DNA from: Pyxidicoccus trucidator
GTDB taxonomy: Bacteria; Myxococcota; Myxococcia; Myxococcales; Myxococcaceae
Assembly: GCF_010894435.1 (NCBI RefSeq)
Contig: NZ_JAAIXZ010000014.1
Span: 62,001-126,000 of the forward strand
Direction of reading: 5' to 3'
Length of the DNA stretch: 64,000 nt
The notes beneath the pieces are model-generated. The model had not been told where the DNA came from and did no database searches. It saw only the letters and a list, made by a program, of their open reading frames with translations. Within the stretch, counting starts at the first letter, position 1; each line of letters opens with the position of its first letter. The position numbers and the translations under genes were made by a program. Below, one piece after another: positions 50,157-61,184 of the stretch.

Positions 50157-51670
50157 GCCCGCGCCCCGCCTTGTTCGGCCTGCCCCGCCGGGAGGAGCTG
50201 GTCCTCACCGGCTCGCTCACCGTGGGCTTCGCGCTGTTCTTCCTCGCCGTGTACGGCGGCGCGAGCTGGGTGACGGGCTTCTATTCCGGCGGCCTCCGCG
50301 TGGAGCTGCCGTTCGAGCGGCACATCCCGTTCGTCCCCGCGTGGGCGGCGGTCTACGTGAGCATGGACGTGCTGCTGCTGCTGTCGCTGCTCGTCTTCCG
50401 CACGTGGCGGGACATGGTGCCCTTCGCGCTCGCGCTGTGCGTGGAGACGGTGGTGGGCGCGGTGGGCTTCCTGGTGCTGCCCGTGGAGGTCGCCTGGCCC
50501 GCTCGCGTCGTGCACGGCGGCTGGGCCGAGGTCTTCTTCCTGGCCGACACGATGAACCTGGAGCGCAACTACCTGCCGTCGCTCCACGTGGCCTTCGCGT
50601 GCACCGCCGCGCTGGCATATGCGGAGCGCTCGGGCTGGCTGGCGCGGACGGTGTTCGGGCTGTGGGCGGCGGGCATCGCCGCGTCCACGCTGCTCATCCA
50701 CGAGCACCACCTGGTGGACGTGGTGGCGGGCGCGCTATTGGCCTGGTGGACGTGGCGGCTCGTCGCGCCCCGGGCCCGCCGTGAGGACTTCTTGAATGCG
50801 CTCCACGTGGAGGCGCTCTGTGCCCGGGAGCTGTTCCGCTTCTCCCGGCGGCACCTGCGCTACGCGCTGATTGCCCTGGCGCTCTATCGCTACTCGCTGG
50901 GCCGGTGGTGGCGCGCCGCGCGGGTGGCCCGGGTGGGGTTCTGCTTCCTCCAGCTCGTGGACGACGTGCTGGACGGAGACCGGCGCATCGAGGGCGAGCC
51001 GCTCGACTGGGTGGACGCGCTCCTGGTGGAGCTGGAGACGGGGCGCGCGCAGGACACCGGGACGGCGGCCACGCTGGGACGGGTGCTGCTGGCCAGTCTG
51101 GAAGACCGGGAGGCGCGGGGGCACGTCTTCCAGCTCATGCGCACCATGCGCGCGGACCGGGAGCGGGTGCTCGGGCGGCGGTGGCTCGGCGCCGAGGCGC
51201 TCCGTGCGCAGCACCGGGACACGTTCCGGCTCTCCGTGGACCTGATGCTGCACGTGGCCGGGGCGGGAGTGCGTGCCTCGGATGCTCCGGCGCTCATCGA
51301 CGCGTTCGGCTGGTGCTCCAGCCTGCGAGACCTGCGCGAGGACCTGGCGCAGGGGCTCTACAACGTGCCGGCCGAGGTGGCGGAGGAGGTGAGGACCGAG
51401 GGGGCGGACCCTTCGGACTGCGACGCGCTGCTCGCGTCGGCCGCCGGGCGCGCGTGGGTGGTGGGGGAGTACGCCCGTGCTCGCACGCTGTTGGATTGCT
51501 GCTCGGTGGAGCTGGCCGCCCTCGAAGGGCGCGCCGGGGTGCCACTGCTGCGGCTGTTTCACCGCTCCATCGAGAGCTTCTGGGCGAAGCGGCTCCCCCG
51601 CCGCATGCCCTTCCTTCGCGACGCGGCCCGGCTCAGGCCGTGGCCTTCCGGCGCCGCGTCCGGCCGATGA
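50153..51670 (+). CDS. Fusion of PAP2/AUR1-like lipid phosphatase and squalene/phytoene-synthase-like domain
   Basis: 505 aa. Residues about 15-205 form a multi-helix PAP2_3 domain with LPSLHVAFA (His145) and HEHHLVDVVAGALLA (His186, Asp189), the catalytic pattern of AUR1-type phosphotransferases and lipid phosphate phosphatases. Residues about 215-485 resemble head-to-head isoprenoid synthases: first Asp motif LVDDVLDGD (270-275) and second SLRDLREDLAQGLYNVP (390-406), like the RDxxED motif of squalene/phytoene synthases. Inferred job: join or bind prenyl diphosphates and remove phosphate in one chain at the membrane. Its 3' end overlaps the convergent SnoaL-like gene by 38 bases. Confidence 0.8.
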   Translation: MSPRPALFGLPRREELVLTGSLTVGFALFFLAVYGGASWVTGFYSGGLRVELPFERHIPFVPAWAAVYVSMDVLLLLSLLVFRTWRDMVPFALALCVETVVGAVGFLVLPVEVAWPARVVHGGWAEVFFLADTMNLERNYLPSLHVAFACTAALAYAERSGWLARTVFGLWAAGIAASTLLIHEHHLVDVVAGALLAWWTWRLVAPRARREDFLNALHVEALCARELFRFSRRHLRYALIALALYRYSLGRWWRAARVARVGFCFLQLVDDVLDGDRRIEGEPLDWVDALLVELETGRAQDTGTAATLGRVLLASLEDREARGHVFQLMRTMRADRERVLGRRWLGAEALRAQHRDTFRLSVDLMLHVAGAGVRASDAPALIDAFGWCSSLRDLREDLAQGLYNVPAEVAEEVRTEGADPSDCDALLASAAGRAWVVGEYARARTLLDCCSVELAALEGRAGVPLLRLFHRSIESFWAKRLPRRMPFLRDAARLRPWPSGAASGR

Positions 51671-52256
51671 CGAAGCCGGCGAGGAGCGCGCCAATCGCAA
51701 CGATGGAGAGCAGCCCCGCCCCGTAGTTCTTCATCTTCGAGAGCAGCGGGTTGTCGAACACGTTGGTGGAGTAGTGGAAGGCGGCGATGAGCCAGCGGTC
51801 GCCCTCGCGCACCATGGTGCACGTCCACCGGCTGTCGATGACGATGTCCGTGCCGTCCGTGAGCACGTAGTGGTCCTTGGACGAGCCCCGGGCGATGCCG
51901 GTGTTGCCGTAGAGGCGGGTGAGGTCATCCACCTCGAACTTCGCGGTGACCTTCTCCACCACGCGGTTCGGCCCGCGCATCATCTCGTCGTAGTAGGCGC
52001 GGATGGCCTCCTTGCCCACGCGCACGTCGTTGTTCATGGTGGTGAAGACGACGTCCGGGTGCAGGTGCGTCAGCATCCGGTCCACGTCCTGCTTGTTGAG
52101 CGCGTCCTCCATGTCCTGCTTGAGGGCTCGCAGTGCGATGTGCGTGGCCTCCACGTCCGGAGGCGCGCCACCGGGCGCGGCGGCCTCCTGGGCCAGGACG
52201 GGCGCCGAGAGGAACGAGAGCAGCAACGCCACCACACAGCCGAGGGTCCGCGTCAT
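51633..52256 (-). CDS. Exported SnoaL-like (DUF4440) protein with C-terminal membrane anchor
   Basis: 207 aa from ATG 52256; upstream frame to 52508 is not homologous. Signal peptide (MTRTLGCVVALLLSFLSAPV, cleavage after LAQ), an NTF2-like domain (IALRALKQDMEDALNKQDVD ... HPDVVFTTMNNDVRVGKEAI ... WTCTMVREGDRWLIAAFHYS) and a final hydrophobic helix (LLSIVAIGALLAGFVIG) before RTRRRK. So the domain faces the periplasm with an inner-membrane anchor. NTF2-like proteins bind or isomerise small molecules; the ligand is unknown. The anchor is unusual for DUF4440. Confidence 0.8.
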   Translation of the reverse strand: MTRTLGCVVALLLSFLSAPVLAQEAAAPGGAPPDVEATHIALRALKQDMEDALNKQDVDRMLTHLHPDVVFTTMNNDVRVGKEAIRAYYDEMMRGPNRVVEKVTAKFEVDDLTRLYGNTGIARGSSKDHYVLTDGTDIVIDSRWTCTMVREGDRWLIAAFHYSTNVFDNPLLSKMKNYGAGLLSIVAIGALLAGFVIGRTRRRKATA

Positions 52257-52437
52257 GAAGGCTCCGGAAGAAGGCAGGGCTGCCCGGCAGGCAGGTCCGC
52301 ACGCGTTATGGCACACCTGCGTCAGCGTGCTCACCTGAAGGAGTCGGGTTCGCGCAGTCACGCCGGGAGCCCGGCGCGTATGCTGCGCCCACGGACGGTC
52401 GCCAGGCCTCGCCGGACACCGCACCCCGGAGCGCCCC

Positions 52438-55407
<2,970 letters not shown>

Positions 55408-55492
55408 TGCGGCCGGGATCGCTCCCGGCGGATGGCACTCGGGGGCAGGTGAGAGTACACCGGTAGCGGGTGTTCCTGCCCTGGGGGGATGG

Positions 55493-57160
55493 ATGAGCCA
55501 TTTCGCACAGATGTCCAAGGCGGATTTGGTTCGCGCCCTTGAGAAGCTGGAGCCGGTGCGGGTCGCTCGGGACGCGCTGACCGCCACGGTGCAGGAGCTG
55601 CAACGCCACCAGATAGAGCTGGAGATGCAGAACCGCGCGCTGCGTGAAGCCCAGCAGGCGCTGGAGCAGTCCCACCACCGCTACGTGGACCTCTATGACT
55701 TCGCCCCCGTGGCGTATCTCACCCTGGACGCGCGGGCCTGCATCCAGGAGCTGAACCTCACGGCGGCGGCGATGTTGGAGCGGGAGCGCCCCCAGCTCCT
55801 GGGCCAGCCCTTCACGCCCTTCGTCGAGGGGGCGGACTCGGCCCGGTTCCTCCAGCACGTGCGCCACTGCGCGGTGGAGGGGAAGGTGGGGAGCCTGGAG
55901 GTGAGGCTGCGCCTCGCGGGGAGCCGGGCGGAGGTCCGGCTGCACACCGCGCCCTTTCCGAGCGGAGCGCCGCAAGGCGGCCAGGTGTGCCGGGTGGCCC
56001 TGGTCGACCTCACCGAGCTGCGCGAAGCGCAGTCCCGGCTGGAGCTCGCCGAGCGGCTGGCGTCGCTGGGCACGCTGGCGGCAGGGGTGGCGCACGAGCT
56101 GAACAACCCCCTGGCCTTCATTGGCCAGTGCCTGGAGCTGGCCCGCCTCCGGATGGGGGAGCGCACCGCCGGGGCCGTGGAGAAGGAGGTCCAGGAGCTG
56201 CTGGTGGACGCGGCCGTGGGCACCGAGCAGCTGCGCTCCATCGTCCGCGACCTGCACACCTTCGCCCGCGCGGAGGAGGAACGTCAGGAGCGGGTGGACG
56301 TGCGCGAGGTGCTGGGGCGCTCCGTCCGGATGGCCCAGGGGGAGATCCGCCATCGCGCGAGGCTCGTTCGGGACGAGACGGAGGTGTCGCGGGTGCTGGC
56401 CAACGAGGGCCGGCTGGGGCAGGTGTTCCTCAACCTGCTGGTGAACGCGGCGCGTGCGATTCCTGTGGGAAATGCGAGTCAGCATGAGATTCGCGTCGTC
56501 ATCCGGGATGAGCCGGGCTCGGTGGTGGTGGAGGTGCGCGACACCGGCCAGGGCATTCCGCCGGAGCGGCTGGAGCGCATCTTCGACCCCTTCTTCACCA
56601 CCCGGCCGGAGGGCCAGGGGTTGGGGCTGGGGCTCAGCATCAGCCACAGCCTGGTGACGCGCATGGGCGGTGAACTCACGGTGGAGAGCGAGCCGGGACT
56701 CGGCAGCCTCTTCCGCGTCCGGCTGCCGGCGGCGCCCGCCGTGTCCGGCCCGCCTGCCCAGCTGCCTTCACCCCGCCTCCCGAAGCGGCCCACCCGGAGG
56801 GGACGCATCCTCATCGTGGATGATGAGCCGAAGCTGGTCCTGACGCTGGGGATGCTGCTGGAGGAGGAGCATGACGTGACGCGCTCCCTGAAGGCCCGCG
56901 AGGCCCTGGAGTGCATCCAGGCGGGGCCTCCGTTCGATGTCATCCTCTGTGACTTGATGATGCCGGAGATGACCGGCGAGCAGCTCTTCGAGGCCGTGTC
57001 CGTCGCGGTTCCCGAGCAGGCACTCAGGATGGTCTTCATGACGGGCGGGGCCTTCACGGACGGGGCCCAGCGCTTCCTGGAGCAGGTGAAGAACCCGCGG
57101 CTCATCAAGCCCTTCCGCGTGGACGAGCTGGAGGCGGTGCTCGCGCGGGTGATGGGTTGA
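55493..57160 (+). CDS. PAS sensor histidine kinase with C-terminal receiver
   Basis: 555 aa from ATG 55493, soluble. An N-terminal coiled coil (ELQRHQIELEMQNRALREAQ) is typical of proteins that partner CheB-CheR-PAS sensors; PAS about 63-180; HisKA His201 in AGVAHELNN; HATPase with DTGQGIPPERLERIFDPFFT; receiver about 435-555 (ILIVDDEPKLV, acceptor Asp in VILCDLMMPEM). It lies 85 bp after the CheB-CheR gene and likely forms one signalling unit with it. Confidence 0.9.
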   Translation: MSHFAQMSKADLVRALEKLEPVRVARDALTATVQELQRHQIELEMQNRALREAQQALEQSHHRYVDLYDFAPVAYLTLDARACIQELNLTAAAMLERERPQLLGQPFTPFVEGADSARFLQHVRHCAVEGKVGSLEVRLRLAGSRAEVRLHTAPFPSGAPQGGQVCRVALVDLTELREAQSRLELAERLASLGTLAAGVAHELNNPLAFIGQCLELARLRMGERTAGAVEKEVQELLVDAAVGTEQLRSIVRDLHTFARAEEERQERVDVREVLGRSVRMAQGEIRHRARLVRDETEVSRVLANEGRLGQVFLNLLVNAARAIPVGNASQHEIRVVIRDEPGSVVVEVRDTGQGIPPERLERIFDPFFTTRPEGQGLGLGLSISHSLVTRMGGELTVESEPGLGSLFRVRLPAAPAVSGPPAQLPSPRLPKRPTRRGRILIVDDEPKLVLTLGMLLEEEHDVTRSLKAREALECIQAGPPFDVILCDLMMPEMTGEQLFEAVSVAVPEQALRMVFMTGGAFTDGAQRFLEQVKNPRLIKPFRVDELEAVLARVMG

Positions 57161-57161
57161 G

Positions 57162-58835
57162 TCACGAGGTCGGGAGGGCCTTCCCGTCGCGGGCCCGCAG
57201 CGCGTCCGCGAGGCGGACCGTGTCCTTCACGGGATCCCATGTGCCCAGGGCCCAGGGCAACACCTCGTCCAGGATGGCCTGCCGGAGCTCCCTCGTCGCC
57301 TGGTGGGGCTGGAGCGGCGTGGGGGACTCCTGGCTTCCGCCCAGGGCCCAGGTGATGACGGACTCGCGGCTGAGCGCGCGGCTCGCGGCGTAGACGCACG
57401 AGGCGAGAGCGCCTCCCTCGCTCTCCTCGAGCAGCGCTTGCTGGGAGGAGGCGGGCTCCTCCGAAGGGAGGCAGAGGGTGGCGTACGTCACCGACCAGGC
57501 CGCGGAGAAGGCGTCCGGCGAGGACATCTGACTGGGAATGATGTTCCCGTGATGCCGGGCGCTCCGGACGTGGTCCTCGGAGGGCTGACATACCCACCGG
57601 TCCATCGCCATGACGGCCCGCCGGGCCCCGTCGTTGCTCGGCTGCTGGTATTCCCACAGCCCCAGCACCCGGCGCGCGGCGGCCAGGGCGACACGAACGG
57701 TCAGCTCGGGGCCGAGCTCCCGCAGCCCCGCGGCCCAGTGCGCGACGCTCTTCGCCGGGGCCTCGGAGGGCTCCCGGGGTGGCGGCAGCGCTCGTAGCAG
57801 CGCCGTGACGCGTGGGTCCTGGACCTGCCCCGGGGCGAGGGCTGGCGCACGGCGGCGGAGCACGTCGCGGGCGATGTCGTCGATGGCCGCGTCCACGTAG
57901 GGGGCCAGAAGGGAGAGGGCCGTCAGCTCGAGGAGCCCTGGAATGGCGGGCAGGCCCCGCACGCCCAGCCGGCCGAGGGTGAGCAGCGCACGCAGCCCCT
58001 CCTCGCGCCGACTCAGCAATACGAAGAAGGCGTCCCGCTGTCCCAGGCGCGCATCCTCGGGTCGGTTCTCCGCCGCCTTCCGGGCCAGCTCCAGCAGCAG
58101 GGGAATGGCTCGCACCGGCTCCAGCGTCGCGAGGATTCGCAGCGCTTCGAGGCGGTTGGCGTCGTCCAGGATGGACTGCTCCTCCAGGGCCGTGACGACC
58201 TCCGCGTCACCCGGGAAGCGGCCCAGCAACTGGAGGGCATTGCGGCGCGCGTGCGGGTCGGAGTCCTCCAGCCGCGTCAGTGCCACGCTCCGCACGACGT
58301 CGGGCAGGGGGCCGTCGACCACCGCCAGCGCCTGCGCGGCCAGGCTCCTTAGCCGCGCGTCATGCTTGTCCTGGAGGCAGGGGAGGAGAGCGCGGAGGGC
58401 GGCGGCGGTGGCGCGGGGGCGCATCCGGATGAGCACCGTGAGCGCCATCCACCGCACGCGCGCGCTCGGCAGGCGCAGCGCCTCCAGGAGAGCGGGGACC
58501 GCGCACGTGGGCAGGGGCTCGAGACGTCCGAGCGTCTCGATGCACTGCGCGCGGACGCTCGCGTCCGCCTTCGGCGGGACGTCCAGCCTCGGCGTCCGCA
58601 GCGTGTCCACGAGCGCCGGCACCGCCCCCAGCCCGGCTTCGAGCACGCGCCCCACGGCTTCGCTGGAGTCGAACCACCGCGCGCGCACCTGGGCGAAGTC
58701 GGCAATCCACTCGCGCACCGTCCTGCCCTCCATCCGGAAGCCCGAGTGCACCAGGGCGGCATCCAGGCGTCGGAGGGAGGCGAGGTCGTCCGGCCGGGCC
58801 CCGCGCCGTGTCTCTTCGAGGTCGTCGTCGCGCAT
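57162..58835 (-). CDS. HEAT-repeat protein
   Basis: 557 aa, no signal peptide or membrane segment. The first 350 residues are about eight HEAT-like helical pairs (VPALLEALRLPSARVRWMAL, LRSLAAQALAVVDGPLPDVV, ARRNALQLLGRFPGDAEVVT). The last 200 residues, from EPSEAPAKSVAHWAAGLREL on, are unlike HEAT and of unknown fold. Probably a protein-binding scaffold. One base separates its stop from that of the convergent histidine kinase gene. It diverges from the patatin gene. Confidence 0.8.
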   Translation of the reverse strand: MRDDDLEETRRGARPDDLASLRRLDAALVHSGFRMEGRTVREWIADFAQVRARWFDSSEAVGRVLEAGLGAVPALVDTLRTPRLDVPPKADASVRAQCIETLGRLEPLPTCAVPALLEALRLPSARVRWMALTVLIRMRPRATAAALRALLPCLQDKHDARLRSLAAQALAVVDGPLPDVVRSVALTRLEDSDPHARRNALQLLGRFPGDAEVVTALEEQSILDDANRLEALRILATLEPVRAIPLLLELARKAAENRPEDARLGQRDAFFVLLSRREEGLRALLTLGRLGVRGLPAIPGLLELTALSLLAPYVDAAIDDIARDVLRRRAPALAPGQVQDPRVTALLRALPPPREPSEAPAKSVAHWAAGLRELGPELTVRVALAAARRVLGLWEYQQPSNDGARRAVMAMDRWVCQPSEDHVRSARHHGNIIPSQMSSPDAFSAAWSVTYATLCLPSEEPASSQQALLEESEGGALASCVYAASRALSRESVITWALGGSQESPTPLQPHQATRELRQAILDEVLPWALGTWDPVKDTVRLADALRARDGKALPTS

Positions 58836-59013
58836 GAGGGGCCACCTCCCGAGGGCAGGGACGTCCGCTGGAGTTCGTTCTGACTCCGGAGCATCGCATC
58901 ACCGGACGCGAGGGAGGGAGCGATGGTTCGGGGTGGACACACGAAGGCGCCCGGAGGCAATTCCCGCGTCGCGCCCATGCACCTATCCCTGTCGTCCTTC
59001 TCTGAGGTGTGCC

Positions 59014-59964
59014 ATGGCCATGACGGACCGTCCCGCAACGCTCGTGCTCTCCGGTGGTGGCGCCAAGGGTTCCTTCCAGGTGGGCGCGGAGCGCGTCCTG
59101 CGCGAGGTCCACGGCTTCCGTTGGGAGCGCGTCTTCGGTGTCTCCGTGGGAGCGCTCAACGCCTCGCTCCTGGCACAGCAGGCGTACCGGGAACTGAACG
59201 ACATCTGGCTGAACATCCGCGAGGCCGACGTGTACCGGAAGTTCGCCTGGCCCGTCATCGCGCTCCGGCTGGGCCTGCTCCGCAAGCTCGGGCTGTATGA
59301 CGGCACGCCGCTGCGGGACTTCATCCAGCGGAAGGTCGCTGGACGCCCGTTCGTCGTTCCCGCCCATGTGGGCCGGGTGTCCCTGGTGTCCGGCCAGTAC
59401 GAGCTGGTGCCCAGCGACTCGAAGGACTTCCTGGAGGCCGTGTGGCACAGCGCCACCATGCCCATCATCTGGGAGCCCATCGGCCCCAACGCCATCGTCG
59501 ACGGCGGGCTGCGCAACAACACCCCGCTGGGAGACGCGCTGGAGTTCGGACCGACGGAAATCGTGGTCATCGCCTGTGCCTCGCCGAAGCTGGAGGCGGC
59601 GAAGCCCCCGGTCAACCTCCTGGATGTGGTCAAGCGCGGGCTCGTCGACATCACCCTCAACGAAATCCTCCTCAACGACGTGGAGGCCTTCGTCCGCATC
59701 AACGACATCGTCCGGCAGGCGTACGACGAGGGCCTGACGTTGCGGAGGCCGGACGGCGTGCCCTACCGCTACTGCCGCATCACCGTCATCGAGCCGGCGA
59801 AGCCCCTGGGGGACACGCTCGACTTCTCGCCGGAGATGGTCCGCATGCGCATGCGGCATGGCGAGGAGATGGCCCGCTCCGCCATGCGGCCCACAGGTGT
59901 GGGCCCGGGCGAGGTCATGCCGCCGCAGGTGGGGCCCTTCGCGGTGCCCCCGCTCCACGCGTAG
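59014..59964 (+). CDS. Patatin-like phospholipase
   Basis: 316 aa from ATG 59014 after GAGG. Oxyanion loop SGGGAKG (13-19), nucleophile Ser44 in GVSVG, and the dyad Asp163 in VDGG, so the Ser-Asp dyad is complete. No signal peptide: a cytoplasmic or injected/exported lipase acting on membrane acyl esters. No secretion-system gene is adjacent. Its strand-opposite frame is the run-on of the TetR gene. Confidence 0.88.
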   Translation: MAMTDRPATLVLSGGGAKGSFQVGAERVLREVHGFRWERVFGVSVGALNASLLAQQAYRELNDIWLNIREADVYRKFAWPVIALRLGLLRKLGLYDGTPLRDFIQRKVAGRPFVVPAHVGRVSLVSGQYELVPSDSKDFLEAVWHSATMPIIWEPIGPNAIVDGGLRNNTPLGDALEFGPTEIVVIACASPKLEAAKPPVNLLDVVKRGLVDITLNEILLNDVEAFVRINDIVRQAYDEGLTLRRPDGVPYRYCRITVIEPAKPLGDTLDFSPEMVRMRMRHGEEMARSAMRPTGVGPGEVMPPQVGPFAVPPLHA

Positions 59965-60135
59965 GCGCGCCTTCACCGCTGGGGAAGCGACGAGGGCGGG
60001 CGCTCCATCCCCCGGCGTCCCGGTGGAGGGCTCATTCAGCAGAGCAGGCGTGAGGGTTGCCGCGAGGCCACCGGGCGTTCCGGGTGAGGGCTCCTTCGCA
60101 CCTGGAGAGGGCGTGCCAGGATCTCGGGGGCCAGA

Positions 60136-60765
60136 GTCTTCTGAGCGGACCAGGGCGCGCCAGAGCGCATTGATTGATGTGAGCACTTCCGCTTCGCCGA
60201 CCTGCGCTCCCTGCCACGCCGCGCGCGCCAGTTCCAACAGCGTGCCCCACACCAGCCCCTCTCCCATCCGGGTGCAGCCCGGCGTCAGCACTCCCTCACG
60301 CTCGCCTTTCTCCAACACCTCGCGCACCAACGCGCGGGTGGCTCCTCCGTTCGACTGTGGCAGGAGGGCGCCCGGAATCCGGGGACCGGGGGCAGGGGTG
60401 GACCGCGGCCCATACTCATGCGCATGCCAGTGCAGGAAGGTGAAGCTGAAGAGGTCCGGGTGCCGTAGTGCCCACCCGGCCAATTCCCACCAGAAGGCGT
60501 AGAAGGCCCGGCCGAAGTCCACGCCCGGTTGCACATGCTTCATGAAGAAGGCGACGTCGGCCTGGTAGCTCAGCTCCCTCTCGGCGTAGTCGCGCACCGC
60601 CAGCGACAGGCCCTGCTTGCTGCCGTAGTGCCGGTACAGCGTGCCCACCGAGAAACGCATGGCCCGCGCCAACTCGCAGGCCTGCACGTTGTCGTACCCC
60701 CGCCGCGCCAGCAGCGCCGCCGCCGCGTACATGGCCTCGGCGTGCATCATCTCCAGAACCCACAT
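60136..60765 (-). CDS. TetR family regulator, 3' end uncertain
   Basis: The TetR-homologous part is about 210 aa from ATG 60765, which follows a purine-rich GAGGGGGACGGGGG. HTH: ALLARRGYDNVQACELARAM then FSVGTLYRHYGSKQGL. A helical ligand domain runs to about residue 207. The frame then has no stop until 58360: a Pro/Gly tail with EPSPGTPGG and EPSTGTPGD repeats, then codons antisense to the patatin and HEAT genes. Both other frames end near 60032. A frameshift or a lost stop is likely; the coordinates given end where TetR similarity fades. Confidence 0.7.
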
Positions 60766-60801
60766 CCCCCGTCCCCCTCGCGCCCCGGGTGGCTGCTGGC
60801 T

Positions 60802-60820
60802 GGAAGGAACAACTCCTTCC
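60802..60820. promoter_or_regulatory. Operator-like dyad GGAAGGAACAACTCCTTCC
   Basis: GGAAGGA and TCCTTCC arms around ACAAC, 37 bp upstream of the TetR start. It shares the GGAAGGAAC half with the dyad 28 bp further upstream, so both probably bind the TetR protein itself. Confidence 0.5.
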
Positions 60821-60847
60821 CCCTCCCGCCCCCGGGCGGCTGCCGGC

Positions 60848-60867
60848 CGGAATGAACGTTCCTTCCG
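60848..60867. promoter_or_regulatory. Operator-like palindrome CGGAATGAACGTTCCTTCCG
   Basis: A 20-bp dyad with a single mismatched pair and a perfect GAACGTTC core, 83 bp upstream of the TetR start. Typical size for a TetR operator and matched by a second copy at 60802. Confidence 0.55.
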
Positions 60868-61184
60868 CCAGCATCTGTCTACCGGGCGGGTCTGACATGG
60901 GGCGCAACTCGGCCGCCCCTGATTCAGGCACTGCGCGCGTAGACCCGGGACGTCACGCCAAATGCGCCGCGCGGGCGCCCTCCAGGGTCGTCACTTCCGA
61001 AGGACGCTGGAGGGACGGCGGGAGATACCCTCCAGGGCCCGGGCGACCACCGAGGGCTCCAGGTGCAGGCTTCGCGGCATTTGCATGTGGCGCGGATACG
61101 CGGAGGCCGCATGTGGGAAAGGGCGGTCTCGCCTGGGATGTTCTCCGGCACGCTGCGCTTCCACCAAAGGCCCGTGTCGCACCG

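Larger units (their letters stand above)
60766..61184. promoter_or_regulatory. TetR upstream region with two operator-like palindromes
   Basis: 419 bases without a supported gene. The part next to the TetR start holds the dyads at 60802-60820 and 60848-60867. The rest, up to the stop of the endonuclease-like gene at 61185, shows only short, unsupported frames. Confidence 0.5.
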
